NCBI GenBank assembly: GCA_029339195.1
Contig: JAPTJF010000214.1
Location: 1 to 64,000, forward strand
Source of the DNA: Micractinium sp. NFX-FRZ
Taxonomy: Eukaryota > Chlorophyta > Trebouxiophyceae > Chlorellales > Chlorellaceae
Length of the DNA stretch: 64,000 bases
Direction of reading: 5' to 3'
Position numbers and translations under genes: made by a program. This document shows, piece after piece, positions 21,428 to 32,200 of this stretch (positions are counted from its first letter, which is position 1; every line of letters starts with the position of its first letter). The notes under the pieces were generated by a model, which saw only the letters and a list, made by a program, of their open reading frames with translations, did not search any database and was not told the DNA's origin.

Positions 21428-23468
21428 ATGCCGCAGCTGGAGCCAGCGCCACGCTGCCAAGCCTGGACAAAGCGGAAGACGCAGTGCTTGCGAGCCTCGA
21501 ATGCCGGCTCTGAGTACTGCTGGCAGCATGGCGGGCTAGCAGCAGTGGCAGCAGCAGCTGCCACTGCAAGTGAGGGTGGCGAGAAGGTTGGCAAGATGCC
21601 AACCTCTGACTGCGGCAGCTCCAGCTCGAGTTTCTCGCACGCAAGCTGGGAGAAAGTCAGCAGGCAGGTTGCAGGGGCCAGCGGCGGCGTCAGCAGAGAT
21701 AGCAACACCAGCAGCAGCAGCCCCAGCAGTGGCAGCACTGGTGGCACCGGCGGCCGCAGCGGTGGCAGCAGCAGCAGCAGCAGCGGCAGTAAATACGGCG
21801 GAGTGCACGACAGCAGCAGCAGCAGCAGCAGCAGAAGCAGAGGCAGCAGCAGCAGATCCAGCAGTGCTGGGACATTTGGCCTGGATGACCAAACGCAGCC
21901 ACTGGAGGTGTCTGCTGGGCACCCTCAGGTCGCGGCTGCAGCACGCAGCTTTACAAGCAGTGGTCGAGCGGCCACTGCCTCAGCAGGCACAGCCCTGGAT
22001 GTCGCTGCCACCACCTCCACTGACTCGAGCCGCGGCAGCAGATCCCTCACTGGCAGCAGCTGCAGGTCCCTGCATGACGATGCCAGTAGCCAAGGCAGTG
22101 CGGTAGGTTCCAGCCGCACCCCACTGCTGCTGCCGGCAGTCTCGCAAGGCAGCGCAAGCGTTGCGATACTACCCACACTAGCAAATGGCCAGCCCCGCTG
22201 CCAGGCCATCACCAAGACAACACTGCTGCAGTGCTCCCGTCGCGCCACCCACAACGATAGCACGCGCTGCTGGCAGCACGGCAGCCCGGCACATGCGGCG
22301 GTCGCCCCGCCGCCGGCAGCGGCAGCCTGGGCTGGTGTCGGGGTGGCCGCCAGCAGCGCCATGACCTGGCGGGAGTTCTTTTTGATGCGCTATGCGCGCC
22401 GCTCTGCCATCAGCCTGCCAGCAGGGTGTCAGGAGCAGCTGCTGCACGGTGTGCTGCGCCTGTCGGATGCTGCGCTGGAGCGCGTGTGGCAGGGCCCCAC
22501 ACCCACAGGTGCCCACAGGGGGGGGTGTTGCCGGGGCTTCCTGCAGGGGCAGCGCCTCTTGGCGGCACTGTTCCTGCTGCACCACGTCATGTGAGCACCG
22601 TGTGCCTGCTCCGCTGAAGCTTGCTCTGTTCAGCTCTGTTGCATCACCCTGGCTTGAGCTCTCCCGTGCTGCCCTGCTGCCCTGCCCCTTGCAGAGATGG
22701 ATGGCAGCGGCAATGGGCAGGGCCACATAGTGCTGTACAGCCTTGACAGCGACGCCCCCCTCACTGGCGCCGTACCCCTCAAGGTGACGCACACCAAGCG
22801 AGAGGTGGCAACCCACATGGCAGAGAAGCAGCGCAAGGACGGGCAGCGGTACACCGTGCTGGCGCAGCACGCCACCCGCCTCAGGTGAATGGGGCTAAGT
22901 ACGTGCAAAAACACATAGGGCGGCCCAGGCAGCCGTGGCAGCGGGCACACTCGTGGTGCCCAGGTTGGCCAGCGCCTTGTGCCAGAGCCGCAGGTAGCTG
23001 CCTTGCCATGGCGGTGGAGGGCACACCCAGCCGGGGTGGCTGCCACCTGCGGCAGCCCTGCCTGGCGCGGCTGGGGGACGCCCGACAACGGTGGCCGTCA
23101 TGCTGCGCAACCATAGCCGGCAGCTTCTGCTGCACCCCACTGCCTGCCCGCACCCCTCTGTTAAGGTCTGTGCAGCAGACGGCACCCGGCCTGACAGTGA
23201 CCTGGCGGTCCTAGCTGCACTGACACGTTGTCCCAACCACTGCAGGTACACCACGCTCTCTGTAGTCAGCCGCCACTTGCAGCAGTTTGCCGCCCAGGAC
23301 GCTTGTGGCGGCAACAGCAGCGGCAGCTGGAGCAGCGGCAGCAGCCGCGGGCGCAGTGCAGGCTGGTCGGGCCCCTTCTTCCAGCTGCGGCCGGCAGATG
23401 CAAGTGCCGCCTTGAGCAGCGCAGTACACCTGGTGCATCACGAGCACTGCGACCTCACGGCAACATAG
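21428..23468 (+). CDS. Protein with two DUF5763-like Cys/His motifs and a T5orf172-like tail
   Basis: Exons 21428-22508, 22695-22884 and 23246-23468 join in phase to 497 residues. Two copies of a compact Cys/His motif occur: RCQAWTKRKTQCLRAS..YCWQHGG near residue 9 and RCQAITKTTLLQCSRRA..RCWQHGS near residue 260. They match the short C-x(8-10)-C-x(n)-C-x2-H pattern of DUF5763, common in large DNA viruses, bacteria and some algae (recognised from memory, not searched). A 150-residue Ser/Gly-rich linker separates them. The C-terminal part (GHIVLYSLDSD, VPLKVTHTKREVATHMAEKQ) recalls T5orf172/GIY-YIG-like domains but lacks a clear catalytic Glu. The alternative donor at 22591 (CAT/GTGAGC) breaks phase, so the donor at 22509 was used. 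Function unknown; possibly a virus-derived gene. Confidence 0.6.
21705..21870 (+). repeat. AGC trinucleotide-rich tract coding poly-Ser
   Basis: Clustered AGC codons interspersed with GGC code Ser/Gly runs between the two Cys/His motifs. Antisense and shifted frames give long false poly-Ala and poly-Cys frames. Confidence 0.8.
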
Positions 23469-23617
23469 GGATGCTGGCAGGCACGAGTCCCCCGGTGCCA
23501 GGTCCACCCGCCTGCTTCTTTGCTCCTCAGCTTGTGTCTGTTTGTATGTACGTGTATGTGAAAGGTCAAAGTGTACATTCACGGCAGTAGAACAGACACA
23601 CTAGCCAAGCAGTTCGT

Positions 23618-26402
23618 CTACTGCTCCGGCACCCACCACCCCACCAGCAGCAGCCCGTCGTCGCTGTCGCCTGCCGTGCCGCCGCCCCCAGCTGCCCCTG
23701 CTGCCGCCGCCGGCACCGTGGGCAGCGCCCGGGGCAGCTGGCTGGCCAGGAAGCCCACCTTCCACCAGGTGGGCCCCGCCTTGACCAGGGGACCCAGGCC
23801 GCACCAGTAGAAGCCGTCGGCGCCAAATGCAAAGCACACCGCCTGCGCAGCGGTGGCATCCAGAGGTGGAAGGCACCACTCAGTGCCGTGTGGCCGGCCC
23901 ATGAAGGCATGCAAAGCAGGGCGCGGCTGGGCCTGTGCACACATCACCTGGGTGCCTGCAAGCCCTGACCTTCAAGCAGCTGGACACACCTGCCAGGCCC
24001 ACAGCGCACACAGCACACACACCTTCCCACTGTCCCTCCCCACCTGGAAGCCGGGCGGGAAGCAGTCTGGATCCAAGGAAAGCTGCAGGTCCCACCCCGC
24101 CCCGCCGCTGTCGGTGTCCCCGCCGGCCCGCCCGGTGGTGCCGCCCACCGCCTCGGCAGGCCCGTGCCGGGGGTCCTCCCTCTCTAGCTGCAGCACCAGG
24201 GGGCGGGGGCCCTCGGCGGGCTGCCAGGAGCAGGGGATGTGCCGGGAGGCGAGATACCTGCGGGCAGGGCAGGTGGGGCGGGGGCAGCTGGTTGGGTGGC
24301 ATGGAGAGGAGCTTGGGTGGGCCATACCTTGTATGTGGCAGCGTCGGAGCCGGCGCTTGTGCAGACACGGCAGCCCACCCGCAGCTGGCACTAGGGAGCT
24401 GGGCAGGAAGTAAAGCCAGTAAAGCCAGCGGTTGAGGTTTGCAGCCCAACCCTTCACCTGCCTCCCCCACCCCTCACATGGCTGTGCCGCTCCAGGCGGC
24501 CAGTCGAGCGGTGCTGAGAACCCAGGCCAGGCAGCGACGCCGCATGGGGCGTGGGTGCACGCTGTCGCTGCCATCCGCCTCTCCTCCTCCTCCTCCCCGC
24601 TCCGCCGCCGACGTCAGTGCTCCTGCTGCCCCCTCTGCGTGCCCGCCATCCATGCCGGGGGCGGCCCCGGCTGCAGGCCAGGCCGCCAGGTCAGCTGCCA
24701 CCCTGGCATTGAGCAGGCGCCAGGCCAGCGCGGTGCTCAGCCGGCGGTCCACCCACTTGGCGTTGTGCTGCAGGTACAGGGTTGCCGCCGCCATCTCATG
24801 CGCCGATATGAGATGGCACTGGACGCAATCCAGCAGGGCGACCGCCTCTGCTGAGCTGGCGGCTTTGGCCACGTGGCACAGCGTCTGTGCGGGGTGGGGT
24901 GGGGGAATGGGTGAAATAATGGGGCGGGTGAGAGGGTCAGTGTCAGGGATGGAGGGGGAGAGGCAGGGGATGCGCCACGTGCCAGGCAGCCCACTGCTGC
25001 ATGGCCTTGCCCATAGGCCATCTGCCGCCCCAACACATCCCATCCCGGCTCCCCGTGCCCTGCCTCCCGCCCCTCAACTCACCTCCACGAGGCAGCACTC
25101 TGTGGGGGCCCTGAGCCGCGCACTGCCCAGCAGCTCCCGCCGCTTGCCGGGCGCCCACTCCTTGAGCAGCAGCGCCGCCTTCTCGCCGCTCAGCTTGAAA
25201 AAATCCTGCGCGGGAGGTGGGTGTCGGCATGAGAGGGCATGAGCGAAGGGGCAGCGAAAGGTGGGTGTCGTCGGCATGGGGGATTTTGAGAGAAGGGGCG
25301 GCGGGCGGCATGGGGGGGAGGTGGGAGAAGACGGAGGATCAGATCAATACAATTTCCCGCTCCTGCCGGGGACCGGCCACGCCGCAGCTGCCGCTTACCC
25401 CCAGGCTGCTTGCACCCAACAAACACCACTACTGCTCCACCTGCCAGCCCTCCTCCTCCCAGTCCACACCACGCCCATTGTACACCCGCCCGCCAGCCAG
25501 CCCCACCTGAAGGAAGTCTGCCTCAATGTGTGCCGCCAGGCTGGCCAGCCCCAGGTCCAGCGCCACCCGCAGCACCACGGCCGGCTGCCGCTCCAGCAGG
25601 TGCTGCCGCAGGTAGGAGGCGCAGGCATCCAGCACTGCGGCCACCTGGGGAGTGGTGAGTGGGATGGGGCGTGGGCTCAGTGCAGGGGGAGGCGTGCACG
25701 TGGCGCTACTGGTGTGGCATTGATTGGCAGGAGACGGGTGGGCAGGCTGAGCGGAGGCAACGGGTGCCGCCCTGCCGCCCTGCAACCCGTCGCCAGCGGC
25801 AGTGAGGAGAAAGCAGCCTCCCAGCCACACCGGCATACATACGTGGCACAGCATGGCCAGGCCACCTGCAGATATGCAGCCGCCTGCAGCAGCTCAGCCA
25901 GGGTGCCAGCACCCAGCTGCACGCTGCCGGTGAATAGAGCGTCGCACAGCAGGTGCACACATCTGTCGCCGCACTCCAAGGTGATGCTGGCCGGCGGCTC
26001 GCTCCCAAAGCTGGCGGCGTGGCGGTAGTAGGCGCTGGCGTGCAGCAGCAGGGGCTGCGGCAGCTGGCACCTGCACTGGAGCAACAGCCCAAGTAAACAG
26101 GAGGGAGTTGGCCGGCGCGACGGAGCCCGCCCCGCGGCGGCGGCACAGTGCGTCCGCCCTGCCCCGCATGCACCTCCGGAAGCTTACCCGATACCCTTAT
26201 GCGCGCCTGTGCCAGTGAGGGACACCATGGGCGGCTCAGCGCCAGCAAAATACTCCGCGGGTGGCACAGCCAGAGCAGCAGTCTCTTCTTCCAGGACCGA
26301 TTCCAGCAGTGTAAGCTGCTTACGCAGCGCAATCAGAGACGGCACCAGTATCAAGTCCTCACGGGGCGGCTGCCCTGCCTGCTTCTTGGAGGGTTTCGGC
26401 AT
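23618..26402 (-). CDS. BTB/POZ-domain protein with BACK-like region
   Basis: Seven exons join in phase to 543 residues: 26402-26188, 26070-25866, 25644-25507, 25205-25083, 24884-24478, 24257-24044, 23947-23618. Residues 1-72 form a charged helix (LIALRKQLTLLESVLEEE). The BTB fold follows: LLLHASAYYRHAASFGSEPP, ITLECGDRCVHLLCDALFTG, LAELLQAAAYLQ. A helical BACK-like section comes next (LDACASYLRQHLLERQPAVV, LGLASLAAHIEADFLQDFFK), then a domain with CHVAKAASSAEAVALLDCVQ. The C-terminal quarter (CFAFGADGFYWCGLG, GDSDDGLLLVGWWVPEQ) has no assigned domain. BTB proteins usually dimerise and serve as cullin-3 adaptors, so a ubiquitin-ligase role is inferred. The ATG at 26402 was chosen; the frame is open further upstream. 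It is convergent with the previous gene, the stops being 150 bases apart. Confidence 0.85.
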
Positions 26403-26999
26403 TGGCAGAGCGGCGGCAGCACGCAGGCGGCTTGCCGTGCGCTGAACATGAATCAGTGATAAACGCAAAAGTGTCGGGTAGAACGTGCGATGGCTTGCAA
26501 CACCTGCCAGCAGTAGTTGCCGCCGCCGCTGCCGCCTCGACCATGTCACGCCGCCACATGGCATGCTCTTCATGATTTCAGGACATTGCTGATGAATGGA
26601 GGGACATTGGAAGTCACCCTTGGCGCAATGCAAAGCAGAGACACGTGTTGGAGCGAAATTCACGCATGAGCAGCAATGTATTCCTGGCAGGGTGCCTGCG
26701 TTGTGCCTGCTCAGCCTGCTTGCCACGAGGCTCTAGGCTTAAGCGCATTTGGTCATGAACATGTCATGGAGCCTGCATACCCACAAGCAGTATTAGAACA
26801 CCACAGTCTCAATATAGTTCCCGGATCCAATACTGCCCTGCTCCACTCTGCCACTCAGGGGGCCCTTCCGGCTCCCGCTCTGGGCGGAGGTCGGCCAGCC
26901 TTGTCATCATGCATGGCTGCTTGGGAGAAGCTGCCCACGTCACCCTCGCACCCCGCGTCTTCCACCTCGTTTCACCCAAGCCCGAAACTTTCAGCAGCG
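26403..26999. promoter_or_regulatory. Divergent intergenic region
   Basis: About 600 bases between the BTB start (minus) and the next plus-strand start. It is less GC-rich than the exons and contains no supported exon. A shared promoter is inferred from orientation only. Confidence 0.4.
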
Positions 27000-28906
27000 A
27001 TGGCGGACGTGGCAGCAGCGGACGCACAAGGCGAGGTGGGCCAGGGAGGGTATGCCGGCGCCAACGGTGACCTCTCCCCTGGCAGCCAGAGAACAGCCTC
27101 GGACCGGCGCCTGAGCGAAGGCGAGTTCCACGGCATCCCGCTGCCCGCGCATGACAGCCCCTACCGGCCGGGTGTGCGCCCCAAGGTGCCTTCCGCCCCG
27201 GGCGGCGGCGGCAGCGGCGGCGGCGTGAACGGGGCAGGTGAGCGGGCACCCCTGCCGAGGTTGTGTTGCCGCCTGCTCTGTTAGGCAAGCACACAAGTGC
27301 AGTAAAACTCTCTATACAAGTGTAGTCGTCAGAAACGCCTTGCTGTGTAGCTACACTCTTTCCGCCTCCAACCTTGCCTCCTTGGCTCTCCCGCTCAACC
27401 CGCCGCCCATGCTTGCTCGTGCCTCTCACCCTCCCCCGTTCCCACCCACCATCCAGGGAGCGGCCTGCCAGCTGTGGGCAGCGGCGTCTCGTACGCAAGC
27501 ACCACCAGCACTATGCGCGGGCGGGCCGCTGGGCGCAGCCCCAGCGCAGCGGGACCCCAGACGTTTGGCAACAAGTACATGCCCTTTGCCGCGGGTGAGG
27601 CACGGGGTGTTCTCAACAGGTTCTTGGGCACGTCAACACAGAACAATGCATGCCTGTGCCGTCGGTGAGGGATGGCGGCATGGGTGGGCAGGATGCACAC
27701 GCGCTTGCAGCAAAGTCAAGCAGCAGGGAGAAGAGGGAGGTGTGTGTGTGTGGCAACCGGCTGGCGTACTTGGAGGGGACACCCGGGCTGGCACCATACA
27801 CGTGGGCATGGCCTCTCTCAAAACTGTTCCACCGCCCGACCAGCTGGCTGCCTCCCAGCCTCGCCGCTCATGCCTCTCGCTACCTTTCATCGCCACCCTC
27901 CCCTGCCCCTGCCCTGGCGGCCCCTCTGGCAGGCGTTTAGGACCATACCAGGCAGGGGTCCCCGGCACGCAGCTCCTCAGCAGCTAAAACCATCATCCAG
28001 GCTACCCTGCCGGCCTCCCCCCACCCACCCGCCGGCGCACCCTCCCCCCCCGTGCAGGCTTCACCAATATGGCGGGCGAGGCGCCGGTGTACCGCTCATC
28101 CCGCCTGCACTCCATCAACCCCACCGCTGCCGTCAACGAGGACACGTCGTACCTGTACACACTGGTGTGTGAGGGGAGGGGGCGGGGGAGGCAGGCCGGG
28201 CGGGGGCAGCTGGATTGATGTTGCCCCCTGTTTGGAAGGGGGCACAGGGGACACATCAGTTGCTACACCCTCGGGGCGGGCAGGCCGGTGGCATGTGCAG
28301 AGGTACCGCGTGGGGGCGGGCGCGATGCGGCCAATTCTACACCCGTTGGTGAGCTCTGGCGCGCCGATGGTCTTGTGGCGGCGCTGTCAATCCCCTCCGC
28401 TCATGTTGCTGCCGCAAAGCTTCCCTTTGTTGAAAGCCCACCCCATTCCTGCCGTTTTCCCCACGCATTTCCCCACGCTTTTTCCCACCCTGGCAGGACT
28501 CGGGCGCCGACACGCCCGCCAGCCGGGCGGCCAACCCAAACCGCAGCGCGGAGCACGTGCGCAACACGGCGGCGGGGGCCAGCGCCAAGGGAGGCTTCAT
28601 GGGCAAGATCTTTGCGGTAGGCGGGCTGCTATCCGTAGTGGCTGTTGTTGCTTTGAGGCAGGGCAGGGCAGGCTGTGTGCAACGGAGGGAGAGGACATCA
28701 TGGGGCAAGCAGGGTGAAGGCAGATGCTCGTGGGTGACTGCAGGCAGACAGGGCGGCGTCATGTTTGGAGGGCAATTTTACTAGGGCGTGACGAGCTTTA
28801 GAGGGATGTTGGCGCACTGGCGGAAGCTCTCTTCGAGGCTGTACCCCGCAATCAAACTTGTGCGCCGCCCGCCCTCCTACCCCCTCCCCCGCAGCCCATC
28901 AAGTGA
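27000..28906 (+). CDS. Disordered Gly/Ser/Pro-rich protein, unknown function
   Basis: Exons 27000-27237, 27457-27594, 28058-28164, 28497-28616 and 28895-28906 join in phase to 204 residues. The last exon codes only PIK and the stop. No domain is recognised. Low-complexity stretches (GGGGSGGGVNGAGSG) alternate with conserved-looking segments such as FGNKYMPFAAGFTNMAGEAP, VYRSSRLHSINPTAAVNEDT, SYLYTLDSGADTPASRAA and KGGFMGKIFAPIK. There is no signal peptide or membrane span. Several Ser/Thr-Pro and Arg-x-x-Ser sites suggest phosphorylation, an inference. TGTAA at 29133 ends the unit just before COG7. Confidence 0.72.
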
Positions 28907-29132
28907 AGAGGGCTCTGTGCGACTCGGGGACCATGGAAGCACTAGCGGCAACCTGACCAGCAGTCTGAAGGCGGCAGCAGCAGGCCGGCAACTTCAGCTG
29001 CACTGTTTAATGACTGGGTAGGCGGGCGGTGGCAGCGGTGCGGCAGTACGCGACCGCTCCCGCCCACCTGCCTGCACAGCGATGTCTGAGTGGCGTTGTG
29101 CGTGCGATCGCATCTCTGTCACGGTTGATCAT

Positions 29133-29137
29133 TGTAA
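29133..29137 (+). terminator. TGTAA motif for the gene at 27.0-28.9 kb
   Basis: TGTAA sits 227 bases after the stop at 28906 and 85 bases before the COG7 start. The following promoter must therefore be very short or overlap the 3'UTR. Confidence 0.55.
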
Positions 29138-29221
29138 CTTGGTGAGGAGGCCCGCAGGAGGAAGCACCGCGTTTTGGAGGGCGAGGATCGGTTGGAGGCG
29201 AGGATCGGTTGGAAGCTGGCC

Positions 29222-32200
29222 ATGACGGACTTGGCGGCGTTTGGCGATGCGTCTTTCGACCCAAAACAGTTCATCAACGGCGCTTGCGCGGGCAAGACGG
29301 GCGACGAGCCGCTGGAGCGGTGGGTTGCGCGCCACTGCCCGCGTGGGCTGTCTCCTATGTCATGGCGACGGCTTGGAAGCTCTTAGAGGAGACGTGCTAG
29401 CCGAATGCGCCGCCAGCCGCGCCTGGCAACGACCCGCCCTGAACCGCCGCTGCCGCCACCGCCTCCCGTCTGCCGCCCCACAAGCTTTCTCACTCTCCCA
29501 GTCCCTGCCGCATCGCTCCACAGGTTCCTGGCTGAGCTGGAGATGAAGCTGCACCTGTCGGCAGAGGATGTGGGGCTGTACCTGCAAGACCACTCGGCAC
29601 GCGCGCAGCAGCGCATCCCCGCCGCCGCCAAGGAGCTCCTGCGCATTAAGGTGCGGGGTCGGGTCGGGCGCAGTGGGTGCCTCTTGCTGTGAGTGTGCAA
29701 AGGTGCTGCCGCATGTCGAGGTGGGGTGGGGTGATGGTGAGGGCTGGGGTGAGTGAGGGGTGCTGGCAGGTCAGCGCAACAATGCACCTCTCTCCCATCC
29801 CACCCGTTGGCAGCAGCCTCTGCACGCGCCCTGCCATGTGCCCCGCTTCAGCCAGGCCCTCCCTCCCCTCCCCTCCCTCGCCTCGTGACTGCCACCGCCG
29901 CAGGACGACGTGGCCTCTCTGCGCGCGTCGGCGGCGGCCTCGCTGCAGCAGCTGGAGGCGGCGGGCAGCGGGCAGGCGGCGGCGGTGGTGGGGCAGCTGG
30001 CTGAGCTGGACAAGGTCAAGAGGCGCATGGAGGATGCGTGCAACACGCTCAAGGTGGGTCCCTGGTTGCGGTCCTTTCCGCAGCAGGCGGCGGGCCTGGC
30101 TGCCAGCTTCCAGCATGGTGGTGAAGACTTGCCTCTGGCCCGCGTGCCCCTCTGCACCTTTGCACCTACACTTCCTCCACACCCTGCTGCGTGGCTGCAC
30201 GCCTGCAGGAGGCGGCGGGCCTGTCTGCCCTCTTCCAGCGTGTGGACGAATACTTTGCCTCTGGCCAGCTGGCACGCGTGGCGGAGGCGCTGGCGGGCAT
30301 GCGGCGGGGGCTGGCGGTGGTGGGCGACTCGGTGGCAGAGTTCCGGGGAGGGTGAGGCGGGGAGGGCTGGGTCTGGCTGGGGCGGGGGCTGTGCCGTGCG
30401 CTCCAGTGTGCTGCTCTGTGCTGTGCTGCGCCGTGCCCGGCTGTGCCTCCCGTCCTGCCTGCTCATGCGGACTTCCTCCTGGCCCTCCCTCCGCCCTTGG
30501 GCGCCATGCTAGGCACAACCGCCTGCCACGTTTGGAGGAGCGCTTTGCCCTGCTGCTTGCTTGCACAGACGCCCTCTCAACCTGCTTACCGCGCATCCCC
30601 CCTGATTTCACTGCAGCCGCGACCGCCTGGCGCGGCTGGAGGAGCGCTTTGCGGGCATGGTGGAGGGGCCCCTCACCACCGCCTTTGCCAAGCAGCAGCG
30701 TGAGCAGTGCTGGGGCAAGGGTGGGGGTGCAGGCAGCGGCAGGGGGGGCGTCGGCAGGCGGGCGCATGCTGGGGTGGCGTCACAGGGAGCAGCAGCGTGT
30801 TGCATGCCTCCCGCCTTTGCCAACAGCTGCGCTTCAACCCTCGCACGACCGCTCCTTCTCCCCTGTGTCTCATCCACCTTTCACCGCCGCCCGCAGGCGA
30901 GGAGGTGCGGCAGCTGGCTGGCATGCTGGGCACGGTGGGGCGGGGGGACTCGGTGCAGCGGCTCTACTGCGCGGCGCGCCTGCCCCAGCTGTCGGCGCTG
31001 TGGGAGGGCTACGCCCCCGGCACCCCCTTTGCAGCCTGGCTGCCCGGCTTCTACGATCAGGTGGGGTGGGGTGGGGTGTTTTGGTGGGGCGGGGCCGAGA
31101 GTAAGTTTAGTTGTCCCGCATGCCTGCTCCCCTGCCCTGCCTGACACTAGACCGCCACCAGTACCCCACCCTTGCCGCCTGCATTCCCCCCAGTCTCCCT
31201 TCCCACTCCTTCCCCCTTGCCTCCCGCTTCCCCCCCGCAGGTGGTGCACGCTCTGGAGAGCGAGGTGTCTTGGTGCGCCTCCGCCCTGCCCGACCACTGC
31301 CCCTCGCTGCCGCTGGCGCTGCTGGGGGCGCTGCTGACCAAGATTGAGAAGCCGTACAAGCAGCGGCTGGGGGTGGCCATGGCGGCGGCGGCAGGTGAGG
31401 CACGCAGGCGGGGGGCAGGGCTGACGTGGCAGAGTTGTCAACGGATGGGGAGGCCGCCTGGGGGTGGGGTCAGGGGACGGCGGCGGTGGCGGCAGGTGAC
31501 TGCCGACTGTGTGCTGGCGTCCCCTCACATCCTGGCAGTCAGCCCCCCACCCTCCTACATACCGATTCCCCTGCACCACTCCTGCTCAGATGCCAACCAA
31601 TCACCTCTTCTCTTGGAGGCTTTGCCGTGGCACCAAGTGCCGGCTGCTCCTGCTGCTGAATACCGCACCCCAGCACGCCTTCTCCCCGCCAACGCATTGC
31701 ATCCTCTTGCCCCCTCCCCCCTTGGTATCCCCTCGCAGGCTCCGTCATGCCGTTGGAGCACCTGGAGCAGGTGCAGGCGGCTGCCTCCGACTTTGTCGCC
31801 GCCGCCTGCTCCGCCCTGTCCTCTGCTGCCGCGGCGGGGGGTGCCTCCTTCTCTCCCGCCGACTTTGGCGCCGCCCACAGCCGGGTGCTGGCACCGGTGG
31901 AGGAGGCGTTGACTCAGTATGGGGACCGTGAGCTGGCATACCTGGGGGCCGAGCTTGGGCAGATTGCAGCCAAGGGTGAGTGAGGGTGTGTGGACAAGTC
32001 GGAGCAGGGTGGTGGGGAGGTGGGCGCGGGCGGAGGCAGGGAGCCAGCTGGGTGTGTTGCACCGGAGCTGGGCCAGGTTGTGGGCAAGGGCTGAGGTCAA
32101 ATGGGGGCAGAAGGAAGGGTCACACTGAGTTGGGTAACTGCTGCTGGTGTGAGGGTGGGGCTGGGCGTTGGCTGTGCGTGTGCGTCGCCATGGGGGGGGC

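Noticed and set aside
22509..22590. Continuation of the CWQH-protein exon to a strong GTGAGC donor at 22591
   Set aside because: The phase does not fit the next exon (MDGSGNGQGH). The donor at 22509 does.
29646..30767. Long minus-strand open frame of 373 codons
   Set aside because: It is antisense to COG7 exons and introns. Its translation is Pro/Arg/His-rich without domains, while the plus strand gives a complete phase-consistent COG7.
29677..31104. Plus-strand open frame of 475 codons
   Set aside because: It runs through several COG7 introns in a frame different from most exons. High GC suppresses stops. The spliced model explains the region.
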